45,779 nucleotides of DNA from an uncultured Planctomyces sp. (GTDB taxonomy: Bacteria; Planctomycetota; Planctomycetia; Planctomycetales; Planctomycetaceae), in contig CALGTK010000068.1 in assembly GCA_937904325.1 (NCBI GenBank), forward strand, positions 1 to 45,779, read 5' to 3'. A program made the translations under genes and the position numbers. The notes under the pieces were generated by a model. It was not told where the DNA came from. It saw nothing but the letters and a program-made list of their open reading frames with translations, and did not search any database. Below, in pieces: positions 25,651 through 35,145 of the stretch; the first letter of the stretch is position 1, and each line of letters starts with the position of its first letter.

Positions 25651-27057
25651 TCAGGCGATGATGTCATCGATGACGTGCCCGTGGACGTCAGTCAGACGAA
25701 AGTCCCGGCCGGCGTGACGGTAGGTCAGGCGTTCGTGATTCAGACCGAGCAGGTGCAGGATCGTCGCATGAAAGTCGTGAACGTGTACAGCGTCTTCCTC
25801 GATGTGATTACCAATGTCGTCCGTACTGCCGTAGACGATCCCACCTTTCACGCCTCCACCGGCCATCCATCCTGAGAACGCGTCCGGATGGTGATTTCGA
25901 CTCTTCGTTCCCTTGCCGTCCTGAGCCCAGGGAGAACGGCCAAACTCCGTGCAGAAAACCAATAGAACGTCGTCCAGCATTCCACGTTGCTTGAGGTCGC
26001 GAATCAGGGCGGCGATTGGCTGGTCGACTCGCTTTGCATATTTGGTATGCGAACCGATGTCGCGGTGTGCTGAATCCCAGTTGTCGCGACAGGCTCCCAC
26101 GGAGTCAACAATTTCTACAAAGCGAACGCCAGATTCGACAAGCCGCCTGGCCATGATGCACTGGGCTGCGTACGAGCGTCGGTCCCCCGGTTTGGCTCCA
26201 TAGAGTTTGAGCGTTTGTTTCGATTCTTTGCTCACGTCCAGAACTTGTGGTGCAAGATCCTGCAGCCCCTTTGCCGTACGAAAAGTATCCTGCCGGCCGA
26301 TCAGTCGTGGTGCGAGTGCCCGTTGTTCGAGATGCCTTTGATTCAGAGATGCCAGAAGTTCGAGCTCCATATTCTGAAGCCTGGCCGGCGAGTTCGGTTT
26401 TAGATATGGCAACGGTTGGTCGCCGGGCATCACCTGCACACCTGAGTGGATCGCTGGCAGAAAGTTGGAATTCCAGATCATCGGCCCGTTGTACGGTCGG
26501 TGCTCACTGATGACGACGTGTCCGGGCAGTTGCGGATTCTCCGTACCAAGACCATAGCTGAGCCATGAACCCAGACTCGGCATCGGTACATTGGTGCTGC
26601 CTGTATGAAGTTGCAGTGTTGCTTCGCCGTGGTCGCGATGATCAGAGTGCAGAGATCGGATCAAAGCTGCTTCGTGCATCACGTTTCGGATGTGCGGAAA
26701 AAGGTCACTGACCGCGGTCCCGCATTCTTGATTGGGACGGAAATTCCAGTTGGAAGCTTTCAGGTATCGTTCGTGCTTGACCTGTTGAGGAGCGGCATTG
26801 GCTGGCGAACCAATCGGTTTGTCATGGTCGCGCGTCAGCCTTGGTTTTGGATCGAATGTGTCGACGTGCGAGAATCCTCCGGACATGTAAAGCACGATTA
26901 CGTGTCTAGCATGCGGTTGACGATGGGGCGGCTTGGTGACGTGGGAGATGTCAGCGCTAGCGTGGGTGTCGCTGAGCACTGGCAACAAAGAAGCTGCAGT
27001 TCCGGCGGAGAATGTTTGTAGTGCGTGTCGACGTGAAAATTTGCGATTATGCGACAT
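25651..27057 (-). CDS. DUF1501 domain protein with Tat signal (partner of PSCyt1/DUF1553 gene)
   Basis: About 468 residues from the ATG at 27057, which places a twin-arginine-type leader (SRRHALQTFSAG) at the very start. The frame is open back to a TTG at 27126, but that would overlap the upstream gene. Landmarks of the family are VLYMSGGFSHVDTFDPKP, HSDHRDHGEATLQLHTG, FCTEFGRSPWAQ and SRNHHPDAFSGWMAGGG, ending in a GLNHERLTYRHAGRDFRLTD region like that seen in planctomycete DUF1501 proteins. It follows the PSCyt1-DUF1549-DUF1553 gene by 58 bases, the standard planctomycete pair, so the two products very likely act together outside the cytoplasm. Biochemical activity is not established. Confidence 0.88.
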   Translation of the reverse strand: MSHNRKFSRRHALQTFSAGTAASLLPVLSDTHASADISHVTKPPHRQPHARHVIVLYMSGGFSHVDTFDPKPRLTRDHDKPIGSPANAAPQQVKHERYLKASNWNFRPNQECGTAVSDLFPHIRNVMHEAALIRSLHSDHRDHGEATLQLHTGSTNVPMPSLGSWLSYGLGTENPQLPGHVVISEHRPYNGPMIWNSNFLPAIHSGVQVMPGDQPLPYLKPNSPARLQNMELELLASLNQRHLEQRALAPRLIGRQDTFRTAKGLQDLAPQVLDVSKESKQTLKLYGAKPGDRRSYAAQCIMARRLVESGVRFVEIVDSVGACRDNWDSAHRDIGSHTKYAKRVDQPIAALIRDLKQRGMLDDVLLVFCTEFGRSPWAQDGKGTKSRNHHPDAFSGWMAGGGVKGGIVYGSTDDIGNHIEEDAVHVHDFHATILHLLGLNHERLTYRHAGRDFRLTDVHGHVIDDIIA

Positions 27058-27115
27058 CGGCGAGAACCTGAAGGATTGAGAACTTGAAGGATCGAGACAC
27101 TGGAAAGCTGGAGAG

Positions 27116-29776
27116 TCAGTCGACAAAGAAAAACTCGTTGCTGGTCAGTATGGTTCGAGCAATTGCTGTCCAGGTCTGTCGCCTGACATCGCCTTTGCGG
27201 TGCTGCTTGCCGCTGTGTTTTTCGAACTGCTGGATGAAGGTTGTCAGTTGGGTCAATTCGTCGTCGTCCGATTGTCGCCCATAAGCAAGCTGGAAAGTGA
27301 AGTTCACCCGATCGACAGTAGAATTCCGTTCACGCATGATTCGTTCGGCGAATGACTCTGCCTGTCTTCGGATGAAGGTGGAATTCATCAGGAACAGTGC
27401 CTGGCCGGGCACATCAGAACTGGTCCGCTGCGATGTTGTCTGGCTGGTGTCAGGAGGATCGAAGAGACCAAGAAAGGAATGGTCGAACAGGCGTTGAGTC
27501 AGTAGATAGACGCTGCGTTTGTTTGTTTCGTGTTCCATATGAAATGGACCGTTCAAACCGTATCGTTTTTTGTGCCACGCAGGCAGAGGATGCGGACCGC
27601 CCTGAGTCCGATCCAGTTGCCCGTTAACGAAAAGCATCGCATCGCGAATTGCCTCAGCTTCCAGGCGGCGTCGCGGAAAACGCCATAGATACCTGTTGGT
27701 TGGATCGACGGAAGGAGCGTCAATTTGCCTGTCAGAACTTGCGAAATTCGCACCGCTGACCTCAGGGGCACTCTCGTCGACCACAGACGCAAGGCGGTAG
27801 CTACGAGTCATGACGATGCGGCGGTGCAGTGCCTTCAGTGACCAGCCATCGTGATTAACAAACTGTTCGGTAAGCCAGTCGAGAAGTTCAGGATGTGATG
27901 GCCGTTCGCCTCGGATTCCAAAGTTATCCGGTGTCGCGACCAGTCCTTGTCCAAAATGGCGTTGCCAGATTCGGTTCACGATGACTCGGGGGACGAGTGG
28001 GTGATCAGATTGCGTCAGCCATCGAGCCAATTCAAGACGTCCTGAGCCGTTAGTAATTCGTGGAGCATCAGGTCCATCGATTACCTGCAGGAAACGCCGC
28101 GGAGTGACTGGGCCCTTACGCGCCGGTTCGCCTCTTCGTTGCACGTTGGCGTCGCGCGGCTGTCCTTCGCCGACACCGAACACCATTTCGACGGGTGGGT
28201 TCTCTGCGAGCCGCTCCTTCTCCTTTTTCAGCCACGCGAGGCCGTGCAGCATTAATTCCCGAAATCGGCCGGAGTGCCTGCCCAGCAATTCATCGCGCTG
28301 CTTCGTCAGGTCGTCCGTTGGGGCACCGGCAGTCTTAGCTTTCTGCCAGTCAAGTTTCACTTTCTTGAATTCATCAAGCGTCGGCTTCAGCCATGGTCGG
28401 AAGTGATTGTTGATCTGATATTCGTAGCGAGTGATCGTCTCCCAGAACTCGTCAACCAACTGCTTTGCATTGGGGGCGACGGTCGCCGGAGCCAGTGCAG
28501 ACGGCGATTTTTCTACAGACATCCCCATCCACGGATAAGTCGTACTATTGAAGATGCCATACAGTCCGTAGTAGTCAGTTTGCAGAACCGGGTCGAAGGG
28601 GTGGTCGTGGCAGCGCGAACATCGCAGCGTCAGCCCCAGCAATCCTCGTCCCAGTGTGTCGATTGTGTTTTCGATCGTGAGGTGCAGTTGATCGTTTTTT
28701 GAGTTTCCAAATCGTTGGGACAGAGAAATGAAACCGGTTGCGACTACGAGGTTTCGCACTTCGTCGCTCTTGGCTGTCGAATTGAGAGCCGTTTTAGACT
28801 CCGTTTCTTCAGATGTTGAAGCGAGCTTTCGGGCGAGAACGTCACCGGCAATCTGCGCTTGCAGAAATGTGTCGAACGGCATGTCGGCATTCAGTGCGTC
28901 GATCACCCAATTGCGATAACGCCACGCATCGGGGATTGGAATATCGCCGACATCGCCTTGCGTGTCGGCATATCGAGCGACGTCCAGCCAGTGTCGGCCC
29001 CAGCGCTCGCCGTAGTGAGAAGATCGAAGGAGGCGGTTAATCAGAGATCTCCAGGCGTCATCGTCGGAACGCGGATCGGCAACGAATTCTTTGATCTCGG
29101 TCGGCGTCGGTGGGAGTCCAGTCAGGTTAAAAGTGATACGCCTTATCAGTGTCCGGCGATCTGCTTCGCGCACTGCGGTCAGATGTTTTTTCCGCCGTTC
29201 GTTCTGGAGAAAACGATCGATTTCGTGGCCTGCCCAACGAGCGTCGTCGACCTTCGGCGGAGGGACCAATTTCCGGGGCTTGAACGACCAGTGGTCAGTT
29301 TTAACTGTTTTGCCTGTGAGCTGTTTCTCCAGTTCAGCCTCTGGCAGCCCGTCAACGAGCTTCGTTCTGGGCCAGACCGCTCCATCGTCAATCCATCTTG
29401 CCAGTACTGAAATCTCTTCACGTGAGAGGCGGTTGTTCTCGTCTGGCGGCATGCGGAGTTCTTTGTGCGTCCATTTTACCGCTCGAATCAGCACGCTGTC
29501 CTGTGATCGTCCCGGCAGAATGGACGGACCGAAATTAGCGCCTTTCAGAAGATGTTCGCGCGAAGCGATGGCGAAGGAAGATTCGTCGGTGTCATCACCC
29601 GCATGGCAGTCAAGACACTTCTGAATCAGAAGCGGCCGGACAGTGTTTTCGAAGAAGTGTTCCTGCTCACTTCGCTTTGCTGGTGAAGTTGTCTCTTCAC
29701 CAACGGCTTGAGAAAAAGCGATGGTTGAAAGGATGATTACCAGCCAGCTAAGGCCGCGCGAGATGGCTTGCAGCAT
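27116..29776 (-). CDS. PSCyt1-DUF1549-DUF1553 planctomycete cytochrome protein
   Basis: About 886 residues from the ATG at 29776, which directly precedes a signal peptide (LSWLVIILSTIAFSQA). A planctomycete cytochrome c domain follows with C54-L-D-C57-H58 and a later LRMPPD segment that may supply the axial Met. Next comes DUF1549 (about 170-380, EIDRFLQNERRKKHL, ITFNLTGLPPTPTEI, HWLDVARYADTQGD) and then DUF1553 (about 555-860, LARWLTQSDHPLVPRVIVNR, WQRHFGQGLV, HPELLDWL). This three-domain order is the textbook planctomycete architecture. It is assumed to be a periplasmic heme protein involved in polysaccharide or sugar oxidation; the reaction is unknown. It lies 61 bases after the 1537-residue fusion and 58 bases before its DUF1501 partner. 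A longer TTG start (29848) would overlap the upstream gene and is rejected. Confidence 0.9.
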   Translation of the reverse strand: MLQAISRGLSWLVIILSTIAFSQAVGEETTSPAKRSEQEHFFENTVRPLLIQKCLDCHAGDDTDESSFAIASREHLLKGANFGPSILPGRSQDSVLIRAVKWTHKELRMPPDENNRLSREEISVLARWIDDGAVWPRTKLVDGLPEAELEKQLTGKTVKTDHWSFKPRKLVPPPKVDDARWAGHEIDRFLQNERRKKHLTAVREADRRTLIRRITFNLTGLPPTPTEIKEFVADPRSDDDAWRSLINRLLRSSHYGERWGRHWLDVARYADTQGDVGDIPIPDAWRYRNWVIDALNADMPFDTFLQAQIAGDVLARKLASTSEETESKTALNSTAKSDEVRNLVVATGFISLSQRFGNSKNDQLHLTIENTIDTLGRGLLGLTLRCSRCHDHPFDPVLQTDYYGLYGIFNSTTYPWMGMSVEKSPSALAPATVAPNAKQLVDEFWETITRYEYQINNHFRPWLKPTLDEFKKVKLDWQKAKTAGAPTDDLTKQRDELLGRHSGRFRELMLHGLAWLKKEKERLAENPPVEMVFGVGEGQPRDANVQRRGEPARKGPVTPRRFLQVIDGPDAPRITNGSGRLELARWLTQSDHPLVPRVIVNRIWQRHFGQGLVATPDNFGIRGERPSHPELLDWLTEQFVNHDGWSLKALHRRIVMTRSYRLASVVDESAPEVSGANFASSDRQIDAPSVDPTNRYLWRFPRRRLEAEAIRDAMLFVNGQLDRTQGGPHPLPAWHKKRYGLNGPFHMEHETNKRSVYLLTQRLFDHSFLGLFDPPDTSQTTSQRTSSDVPGQALFLMNSTFIRRQAESFAERIMRERNSTVDRVNFTFQLAYGRQSDDDELTQLTTFIQQFEKHSGKQHRKGDVRRQTWTAIARTILTSNEFFFVD

Positions 29777-29837
29777 TGGTGTCTCTGAGTTTGTGCCAGG
29801 GTTTCGCTGGAGAGTTTGTTGTGCCGTTAACGACTTC

Positions 29838-32800
29838 CTATTCAACAATCATCTCGCCGTTCATGACAAGCCAGTGGCCGGGGAAGGTGCAGAGGTAGGG
29901 GTAGCTGCCCGTTTCTTTCGGGGCTGTGAAGTAGATGATGGATTCGTCTTTGGGAAGTACGACGTTCGTGTAAGCAAGTACGTCTTCGGTTTTCGGGATA
30001 TAATGCCGGATGGCGGCTTCCGGATCGGAGATCAGCTGGTTGGACAGCCTGCCGACTCTTTCCATCGTTCCGGGTTTGAGCAACGCCCAGTTATGCGGGA
30101 CGACGTCCGGATTCAGAAGTTTGAACTCGATGAATTCGCCCGGTTTGACTGTGAATGACCTCGTTGCAAACGAAAGATTGCTGGCTGTTTCGATGGTGAT
30201 CTGGCGGCCGCCCTTGCGGCGTTTTGTATGAGGGTTAGGCACGCTGCGAGTGGCCATCGCCAGGTCCGCGTGAATGGGATGGGGGTTAATCGTCTTGTTG
30301 GATAGGTCCAGCAGTCCCGGCGCGTCGGTAAATTGTTCTTCTCGCAGTTTGTGCACCGTTGCGAACAGCTCGTATGTTTGCCCCTCTCCAGTTTGAAGTC
30401 GCAGATGGAGCTGGTTGACCGGCTGCAGTTCGGGCATTTCCAGGAACAGCCCCTTGCCGTCATACACGACGTGCGCGGAAGAAACTGGCACGTGGTCGTG
30501 GCCTCGCATCAGTGGATGCTTGCTGGAGAATTCCGGCGATCCGTACGCGCCGCTGTAGCGATAATTCCAGGCTTGTGCGAAATGATTGTTTGCCTGCGAT
30601 GCGATCGTCGTATCGATCGGCTGGGAGAAGTTGATCAGCACTCCGTTGCGGAAGACCTTGTAACCAACGGGAAGTTGCACGGGATCACCGGTGTAGCGAA
30701 CTCGTTGGAAGCACCCGGTCTGAGGTGTGTAGCTGCCCCAACCCTGCATCCCAGTCACGTAAAGCTGGCCATCGTGCGGCGAGAATCGACCGCGGTGGAC
30801 GCCGGAAAGAAACTCACCGGGAAGAGGAACGTTCGCGCCTTGAATCTGACCATCAACTTCGTCTTGCAGTGTTAGAAAGTGCGAACCGGTTCCGAAGGAG
30901 AAATGAAGCAACTGGCCTTTCAGGGGGCCCCATCGCTCACTTGTCACCGTTTGCTGACCGCCTGCTGAGTTGTCGATGCCACGCGGAAAGTAAACGAGCG
31001 GCAACTTAGGTGTTTGCCCATTCTTCGGTCCGCGAAATCCAAAGAACGGTGATGCTTCAGCCGTCTTACTACTGTCCGGTTTGAATGCACAGATCATCGT
31101 CGAAGGAGTCCACGAACCCTCGGAGCAGGGGACCGTGATTAAACCGTCTGATGTCAGTCCGATGCCGTCTGGGTTGCGGAATCCTGTGGCGACGACGTCG
31201 GCCTGCTTGCCGTTGGATGAGATCTGCACGATCCCCTGGTTGCCGGACGCCGTGTAAAAGTTGCCGGTTTTGTCTCGTTCAAGGCCGCAAATGAAATCGT
31301 GTCCGGCAGCAGAAGTTTCGAACGCGTTGGAGAAGCAATGGTAATAGTCGGCTTCACCGTCGCCGTTGAGATCGTGCAGGCGAGTGAGCTGGTCACGTCC
31401 CATGACAAAGATGCCGTCCTCGTCGATGATCATTCCCTGACAGTGGTGAAGTCCTGACGCGAATCGATTCCACGTAGCTTTCTTTGATGGGTAATCGAGG
31501 CCTGAAACACGCCACACATCTCCGTGCATCGTGCAGACAAGTGCGGAGCCATCGGGAAGAAAACCAAGGCCACCGCCAAACATGGGGACATTCCACGGCG
31601 TTTTCTTCGGGAGCTGGATGGTGTCGACAGAGTAGGGCGATGTGTCTCCATGAACGATGTCCGTCTCGAACGTTTCGGGCCATTGCGGCTTACTCATACC
31701 GATTCGATCAGCCAATTGATGTTCGGATGCCGGACCGGCGACTCGAATAAACTTGCCGTCTTCGATCCAGGGGGAATCGAAATACTCGGTATCACCGATC
31801 TGGTACGAGAAGACGATCCGATTGTCGACTCGATGATAACCCCGATAAGTGAACGGCTCGTTTACTTTGGTCCCTTCAGGGCCGTTGCCGCGGTCGGGGT
31901 TTGGATGAGCCTGTCCATCCATCAGCACGCCGTGCAGGAAGCCGTGACGAACAGACGAGAACTTAAGGAAGCCACCTTTCCAGACAGCATCGTAAGACAG
32001 CGTGTCAGGATTGAAGCAGCAGGCCAGTTCACCGTCGTCACCAAGTTGCACGCAGATTCCTCGTGGTACCGTGACGCCGTCGCCGCGGAAGATGCCGGCC
32101 TGAACCGTTCCCAGTTTCGCCTCATTCCAGACGCCACTGGCCCAGGTCGTTTCGTTCTGGTTGCCCCAGTGCCCGAGTTCTCCGCCGTCGAGGCCGGGAT
32201 ACTCCATCAGCAGTGGCGGGACGGGCTTACCAACCTGAGCCAAAGCCCTGAAATGGTCGGCTTCCTTGGCGTAGAAATCGTAAATGCGATCGCGGTTGAC
32301 TGTATGTTGCCAGCTTGGCCAGCCTTCAGGATGCAGCGGCTTGCGGTCAAAATCGAAAGCTACCGGTCCATGTAGATGAGCATGCGTGTGCTGGATGATC
32401 GACTTGACGTCCGACATTGAAATGCCGTCCGGCGTGCCGAGTCCGATCAGAAAACTCAGCAGGTCACGCAATTGAGCTTTCGACATCGTGGCCGTCAGGT
32501 TGTCCGGCATCAGCGTGCCGATCTCGCGTCGGGCTTCGATGTCGTCTTTGGGGATTCTGACGAGCTGATCCTTCAGCCGCGTTGAATCTTTCAGATGCAA
32601 CTGCTGGTCGTCTTCGTTGACGATGTAACCGCGGATGGATTTTCCTTCTGAGGTGACAACGAGATGAGCGTTGAACTCCGGCTTAACGTGACGCTTTGGC
32701 CAAAGTACCGATTCAATGATTTCGTGAGGCTTGCGTTGATTGCCGATTTCGTTGAGCGGCGGTCCGACGGTCCCTCCGTGACTTCCAAACTTGTGGCAGT

Positions 32801-34451
32801 TCAGGCAAGCTGACTTTGCGTTGGCAAAGACCATGATCCCTCTCGCTGCGTCACCATGTTCCTTCGCGTCAGCGAGCAGTTGCGAAACAAGTTCAGGGGT
32901 GTACTCGGGAACTTTTACCATCGGTGCCGAGTTGTCTCCGTGAGACGCAGTCTGATGGTCCGCGTGTGAATTCTCAGACCTGGCCCAGGCCAGCAACGTG
33001 GACTCGTCTTTTGGCGGAGCGTGAGCCGTCGTTGAAACCGACTTCCGGGCACCCGTGCTGATCCTTACCCACTCGGGCAATCCAGAGCTGCCAATGCTAC
33101 CTTCGACCAGTTTTCCGATCGCAAAGCCGCCTGGCACCGTGGCTCGTCCGGCCGATACAACTTTCTGACTGGCGACAAGCTGTCCATCGACAAATAACCG
33201 GATCAGTTTGGATTCGTAAGTCATCGCTACGTTGTGCGGCTTGCCGTCGCAAATCATCGCCGCTGAAGTTGTATGATCAGGGGTCAGTCCCGGTGTATAC
33301 ACGGTGAGGTTACCCGAGCCATTCATTGTGAACAGTTCCCAGTGCTCACCCGATTGTTTCGTATCGCTGGCAACGATGATGTTGTAGTTGCTTCGCGAGG
33401 GCAGTGTGACTCGTGCTTCGACGGTGATCGGGGGAGTTCGATATTCGGTCTTTCCTTTGAGTAACACCCCCGCAACGTTCTGGTGTGAACTCGGGGATGA
33501 GGCATCAGACTGTGGTGACCATGTTCTGGGAGTTGGCTTCGGCCCGGGTTGTTTGCCGTCGAGTTGTGGAAGAATCCAGTCGAGACCATCGAGGTTATCC
33601 TGCAACCGTTGCTCAACGTCGTCCTGAGTGTGGCCGATGATGCCGATCGGTCCGTCGTAGCCAGAGTCACGAATCGTCTTCAGCAGCGAAACATCCAGTT
33701 CGCCTTCGCCGAGTGGCAGGATCTTCTTTCCGTGCTTGTCACCGTCTCGCGTGATCCCGTTCAGGTTCAGGCAAAGCAGAAACGGCTTCATTGCCTTGAG
33801 GTTAGCTGCAAAGTCATCGACACGACTGTGCGAGTGATGCTGGTTGTAAACGATACCAACGTGCTCGCCGTTGTGATGCTTTCTCAAGTATTCGCAGACC
33901 GCGACCAGGTTCTCCGGTTCGCCGCCCCATCCGCCGTGGTTATAGAGTCCGACCTTGCATTTCATCTCACGGGCTGTTTCGACCAACGGCAACATCTGAT
34001 TCGCGGCTGCTTTGACGTGGTCTTCCTGAGTCGCACTGTTTAGCGGGCCGATCATTCTCCAGATCTGCGGATGCAGGTCGTGCTTCTTGAAGAGTTTGTA
34101 CGCTTCTGCATGCCCGCCCCAGAAAGCGAAGTACTCGATGCCGTGCTTTTTGTATTCGAGAATCTCCTGTTCGAATGTTGGCACATGCTCGTTTCGCCAA
34201 TCGTAGGCAACTTTTTTCAGCCCCAGCTTCGCACACATCGCCGCCCGCTCCGCCGGGCCACGTTTCTTCCCATCAAAAGGTACAATGCACCAGGCAACAA
34301 GATTGTTCCGTGCGAACAGTCCGTTGGATTCAGGGGCGGAATGCGAATCTGTCGAAGTCTGATCGCTGACAATGCCGGCAATGGAAACTGCAGATAAATT
34401 CAACGCGCATAGAGTGAACGCGAAACGTCGGAATCGTCGTGCTGATGACAT
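29838..34451 (-). CDS. Giant fusion: TIM-barrel isomerase-like, LamG-like, cytochrome c, beta-propeller, azurin-like copper domain
   Basis: 1537 residues from the ATG at 34451, which has GAGG 8 bases upstream and begins a signal peptide (RFAFTLCALNLSAVSIAG); an open frame extends to 34598 but lacks such support. Residues about 45-300 resemble the sugar phosphate isomerase/epimerase (AP-endonuclease-2) TIM barrel. About 330-465 resemble a LamG/concanavalin domain (VEARVTL, HNVAMTY, LFVDGQLV). About 535-672 form a PVC-type cytochrome c with C549-L-N-C552-H553 and candidate Met648. About 715-900 resemble DUF6797-like exported proteins. About 960-1290 form a sorbosone-dehydrogenase-like beta-propeller (GLGFLPDGSALVCTMHGDVWR). 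The last 110 residues are cupredoxin-like with His1453, Cys1521, His1526 and Met1530, in the azurin-style C-TFPG-H-WLV-M spacing. It is the first gene of a leftward trio with PSCyt1/DUF1553 and DUF1501. Role inferred: sugar-acting redox enzyme carrying its own electron path. Confidence 0.82.
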   Translation of the reverse strand: MSSARRFRRFAFTLCALNLSAVSIAGIVSDQTSTDSHSAPESNGLFARNNLVAWCIVPFDGKKRGPAERAAMCAKLGLKKVAYDWRNEHVPTFEQEILEYKKHGIEYFAFWGGHAEAYKLFKKHDLHPQIWRMIGPLNSATQEDHVKAAANQMLPLVETAREMKCKVGLYNHGGWGGEPENLVAVCEYLRKHHNGEHVGIVYNQHHSHSRVDDFAANLKAMKPFLLCLNLNGITRDGDKHGKKILPLGEGELDVSLLKTIRDSGYDGPIGIIGHTQDDVEQRLQDNLDGLDWILPQLDGKQPGPKPTPRTWSPQSDASSPSSHQNVAGVLLKGKTEYRTPPITVEARVTLPSRSNYNIIVASDTKQSGEHWELFTMNGSGNLTVYTPGLTPDHTTSAAMICDGKPHNVAMTYESKLIRLFVDGQLVASQKVVSAGRATVPGGFAIGKLVEGSIGSSGLPEWVRISTGARKSVSTTAHAPPKDESTLLAWARSENSHADHQTASHGDNSAPMVKVPEYTPELVSQLLADAKEHGDAARGIMVFANAKSACLNCHKFGSHGGTVGPPLNEIGNQRKPHEIIESVLWPKRHVKPEFNAHLVVTSEGKSIRGYIVNEDDQQLHLKDSTRLKDQLVRIPKDDIEARREIGTLMPDNLTATMSKAQLRDLLSFLIGLGTPDGISMSDVKSIIQHTHAHLHGPVAFDFDRKPLHPEGWPSWQHTVNRDRIYDFYAKEADHFRALAQVGKPVPPLLMEYPGLDGGELGHWGNQNETTWASGVWNEAKLGTVQAGIFRGDGVTVPRGICVQLGDDGELACCFNPDTLSYDAVWKGGFLKFSSVRHGFLHGVLMDGQAHPNPDRGNGPEGTKVNEPFTYRGYHRVDNRIVFSYQIGDTEYFDSPWIEDGKFIRVAGPASEHQLADRIGMSKPQWPETFETDIVHGDTSPYSVDTIQLPKKTPWNVPMFGGGLGFLPDGSALVCTMHGDVWRVSGLDYPSKKATWNRFASGLHHCQGMIIDEDGIFVMGRDQLTRLHDLNGDGEADYYHCFSNAFETSAAGHDFICGLERDKTGNFYTASGNQGIVQISSNGKQADVVATGFRNPDGIGLTSDGLITVPCSEGSWTPSTMICAFKPDSSKTAEASPFFGFRGPKNGQTPKLPLVYFPRGIDNSAGGQQTVTSERWGPLKGQLLHFSFGTGSHFLTLQDEVDGQIQGANVPLPGEFLSGVHRGRFSPHDGQLYVTGMQGWGSYTPQTGCFQRVRYTGDPVQLPVGYKVFRNGVLINFSQPIDTTIASQANNHFAQAWNYRYSGAYGSPEFSSKHPLMRGHDHVPVSSAHVVYDGKGLFLEMPELQPVNQLHLRLQTGEGQTYELFATVHKLREEQFTDAPGLLDLSNKTINPHPIHADLAMATRSVPNPHTKRRKGGRQITIETASNLSFATRSFTVKPGEFIEFKLLNPDVVPHNWALLKPGTMERVGRLSNQLISDPEAAIRHYIPKTEDVLAYTNVVLPKDESIIYFTAPKETGSYPYLCTFPGHWLVMNGEMIVE

Positions 34452-34715
34452 CTTCGCCTCGTCAAGGAAAGTAACCGATTGAGGCGGCATCATCGAAGAT
34501 GATCGAACATAACGCCAACCAACCGAGTTTGTTATGTGAATCAATTGGCATCGGATGCGTTGCTGGAAACAGTTTAGTCGGTCGTAGCGTCCCGCCACAT
34601 GAAGATCTAGCGGATGAATATTTTGTGATCGTACATCCGGCTGTTTACGGTCGGGCCACTGATTTTACGACGATTTAATCACTCAGCTGTCGTGAACTGA
34701 TCAGTTCGCCGGGTG

Positions 34716-35046
34716 CGTCGCAATACGCCAGAAGTCACGTACAGCATGAGCCGTAAAGGTAACTGCTGATACAATGCAATGACGGAGATTGTTTTCATTA
34801 CGCTGAAACAGGAACGAGTCTACCTGAAAGACTACGCGAGACGATCCGAGGACCGTTCAATTTTCTTCAACAACATCGCACGCTTCTACAATCGACTTTG
34901 CCGGCATTCAGCCCAGGGCAATGAGTCCTGAGCGATATGAATTGGCGCTGCGAGACGGCCAGCGATGGCACAACTTCCGGACAATAAATACCTTTTCCCT
35001 GAAACGCATAGCTCGCGCCCACGAAAACTGTGGAAGTTCAATTTGA
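34716..35046 (+). mobile_element. IS3-family transposase remnant (second, different subgroup)
   Basis: In plus frame from 34716, RRNTPEVTYSMSRKGNC is followed by an in-frame TGA (34767-34769) where intact relatives have an aromatic residue before (D)NA. The frame then continues YNAMTEIVFITLKQERVYL, and next FYNRLCRHSAQGN. At 34921 the frame shifts and reads MSPERYELALRDGQRWHN to a TGA at 35044-35046. SMSRKGNC-x-(D)NA, FYN-R-HS and MSPERYE are the last part of the IS3 OrfB integrase domain. The element has lost its N-terminal two-thirds and carries at least one nonsense and one frameshift mutation. I could not identify terminal inverted repeats. The stretch 34452-34715 between it and the fusion gene shows nothing else. 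Confidence 0.78.
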
Positions 35047-35145
35047 GCTTAGCCGGGTGGACTGACAGCTGTCGATCCTGCCTGGATTATACGATGGCAC
35101 AAGGTTGAGCAAATCTAAACTGGGCGATGTCAATTTCGCTCCTGC

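Noticed and set aside
27058-27126. TTG-initiated extension of the DUF1501 protein
   Set aside because: It overlaps the upstream gene's end and pushes the Tat motif 23 residues inward; the ATG at 27057 is more natural.
31524-32375. Plus-strand open frame of 283 codons opposite the giant fusion
   Set aside because: Antisense to a well-supported coding frame; no recognisable protein features.
34452-34598. N-terminal extension of the giant fusion by 49 residues
   Set aside because: It would place a non-hydrophobic segment before the signal peptide and lacks a ribosome site, whereas the ATG at 34451 has GAGG and starts the leader.
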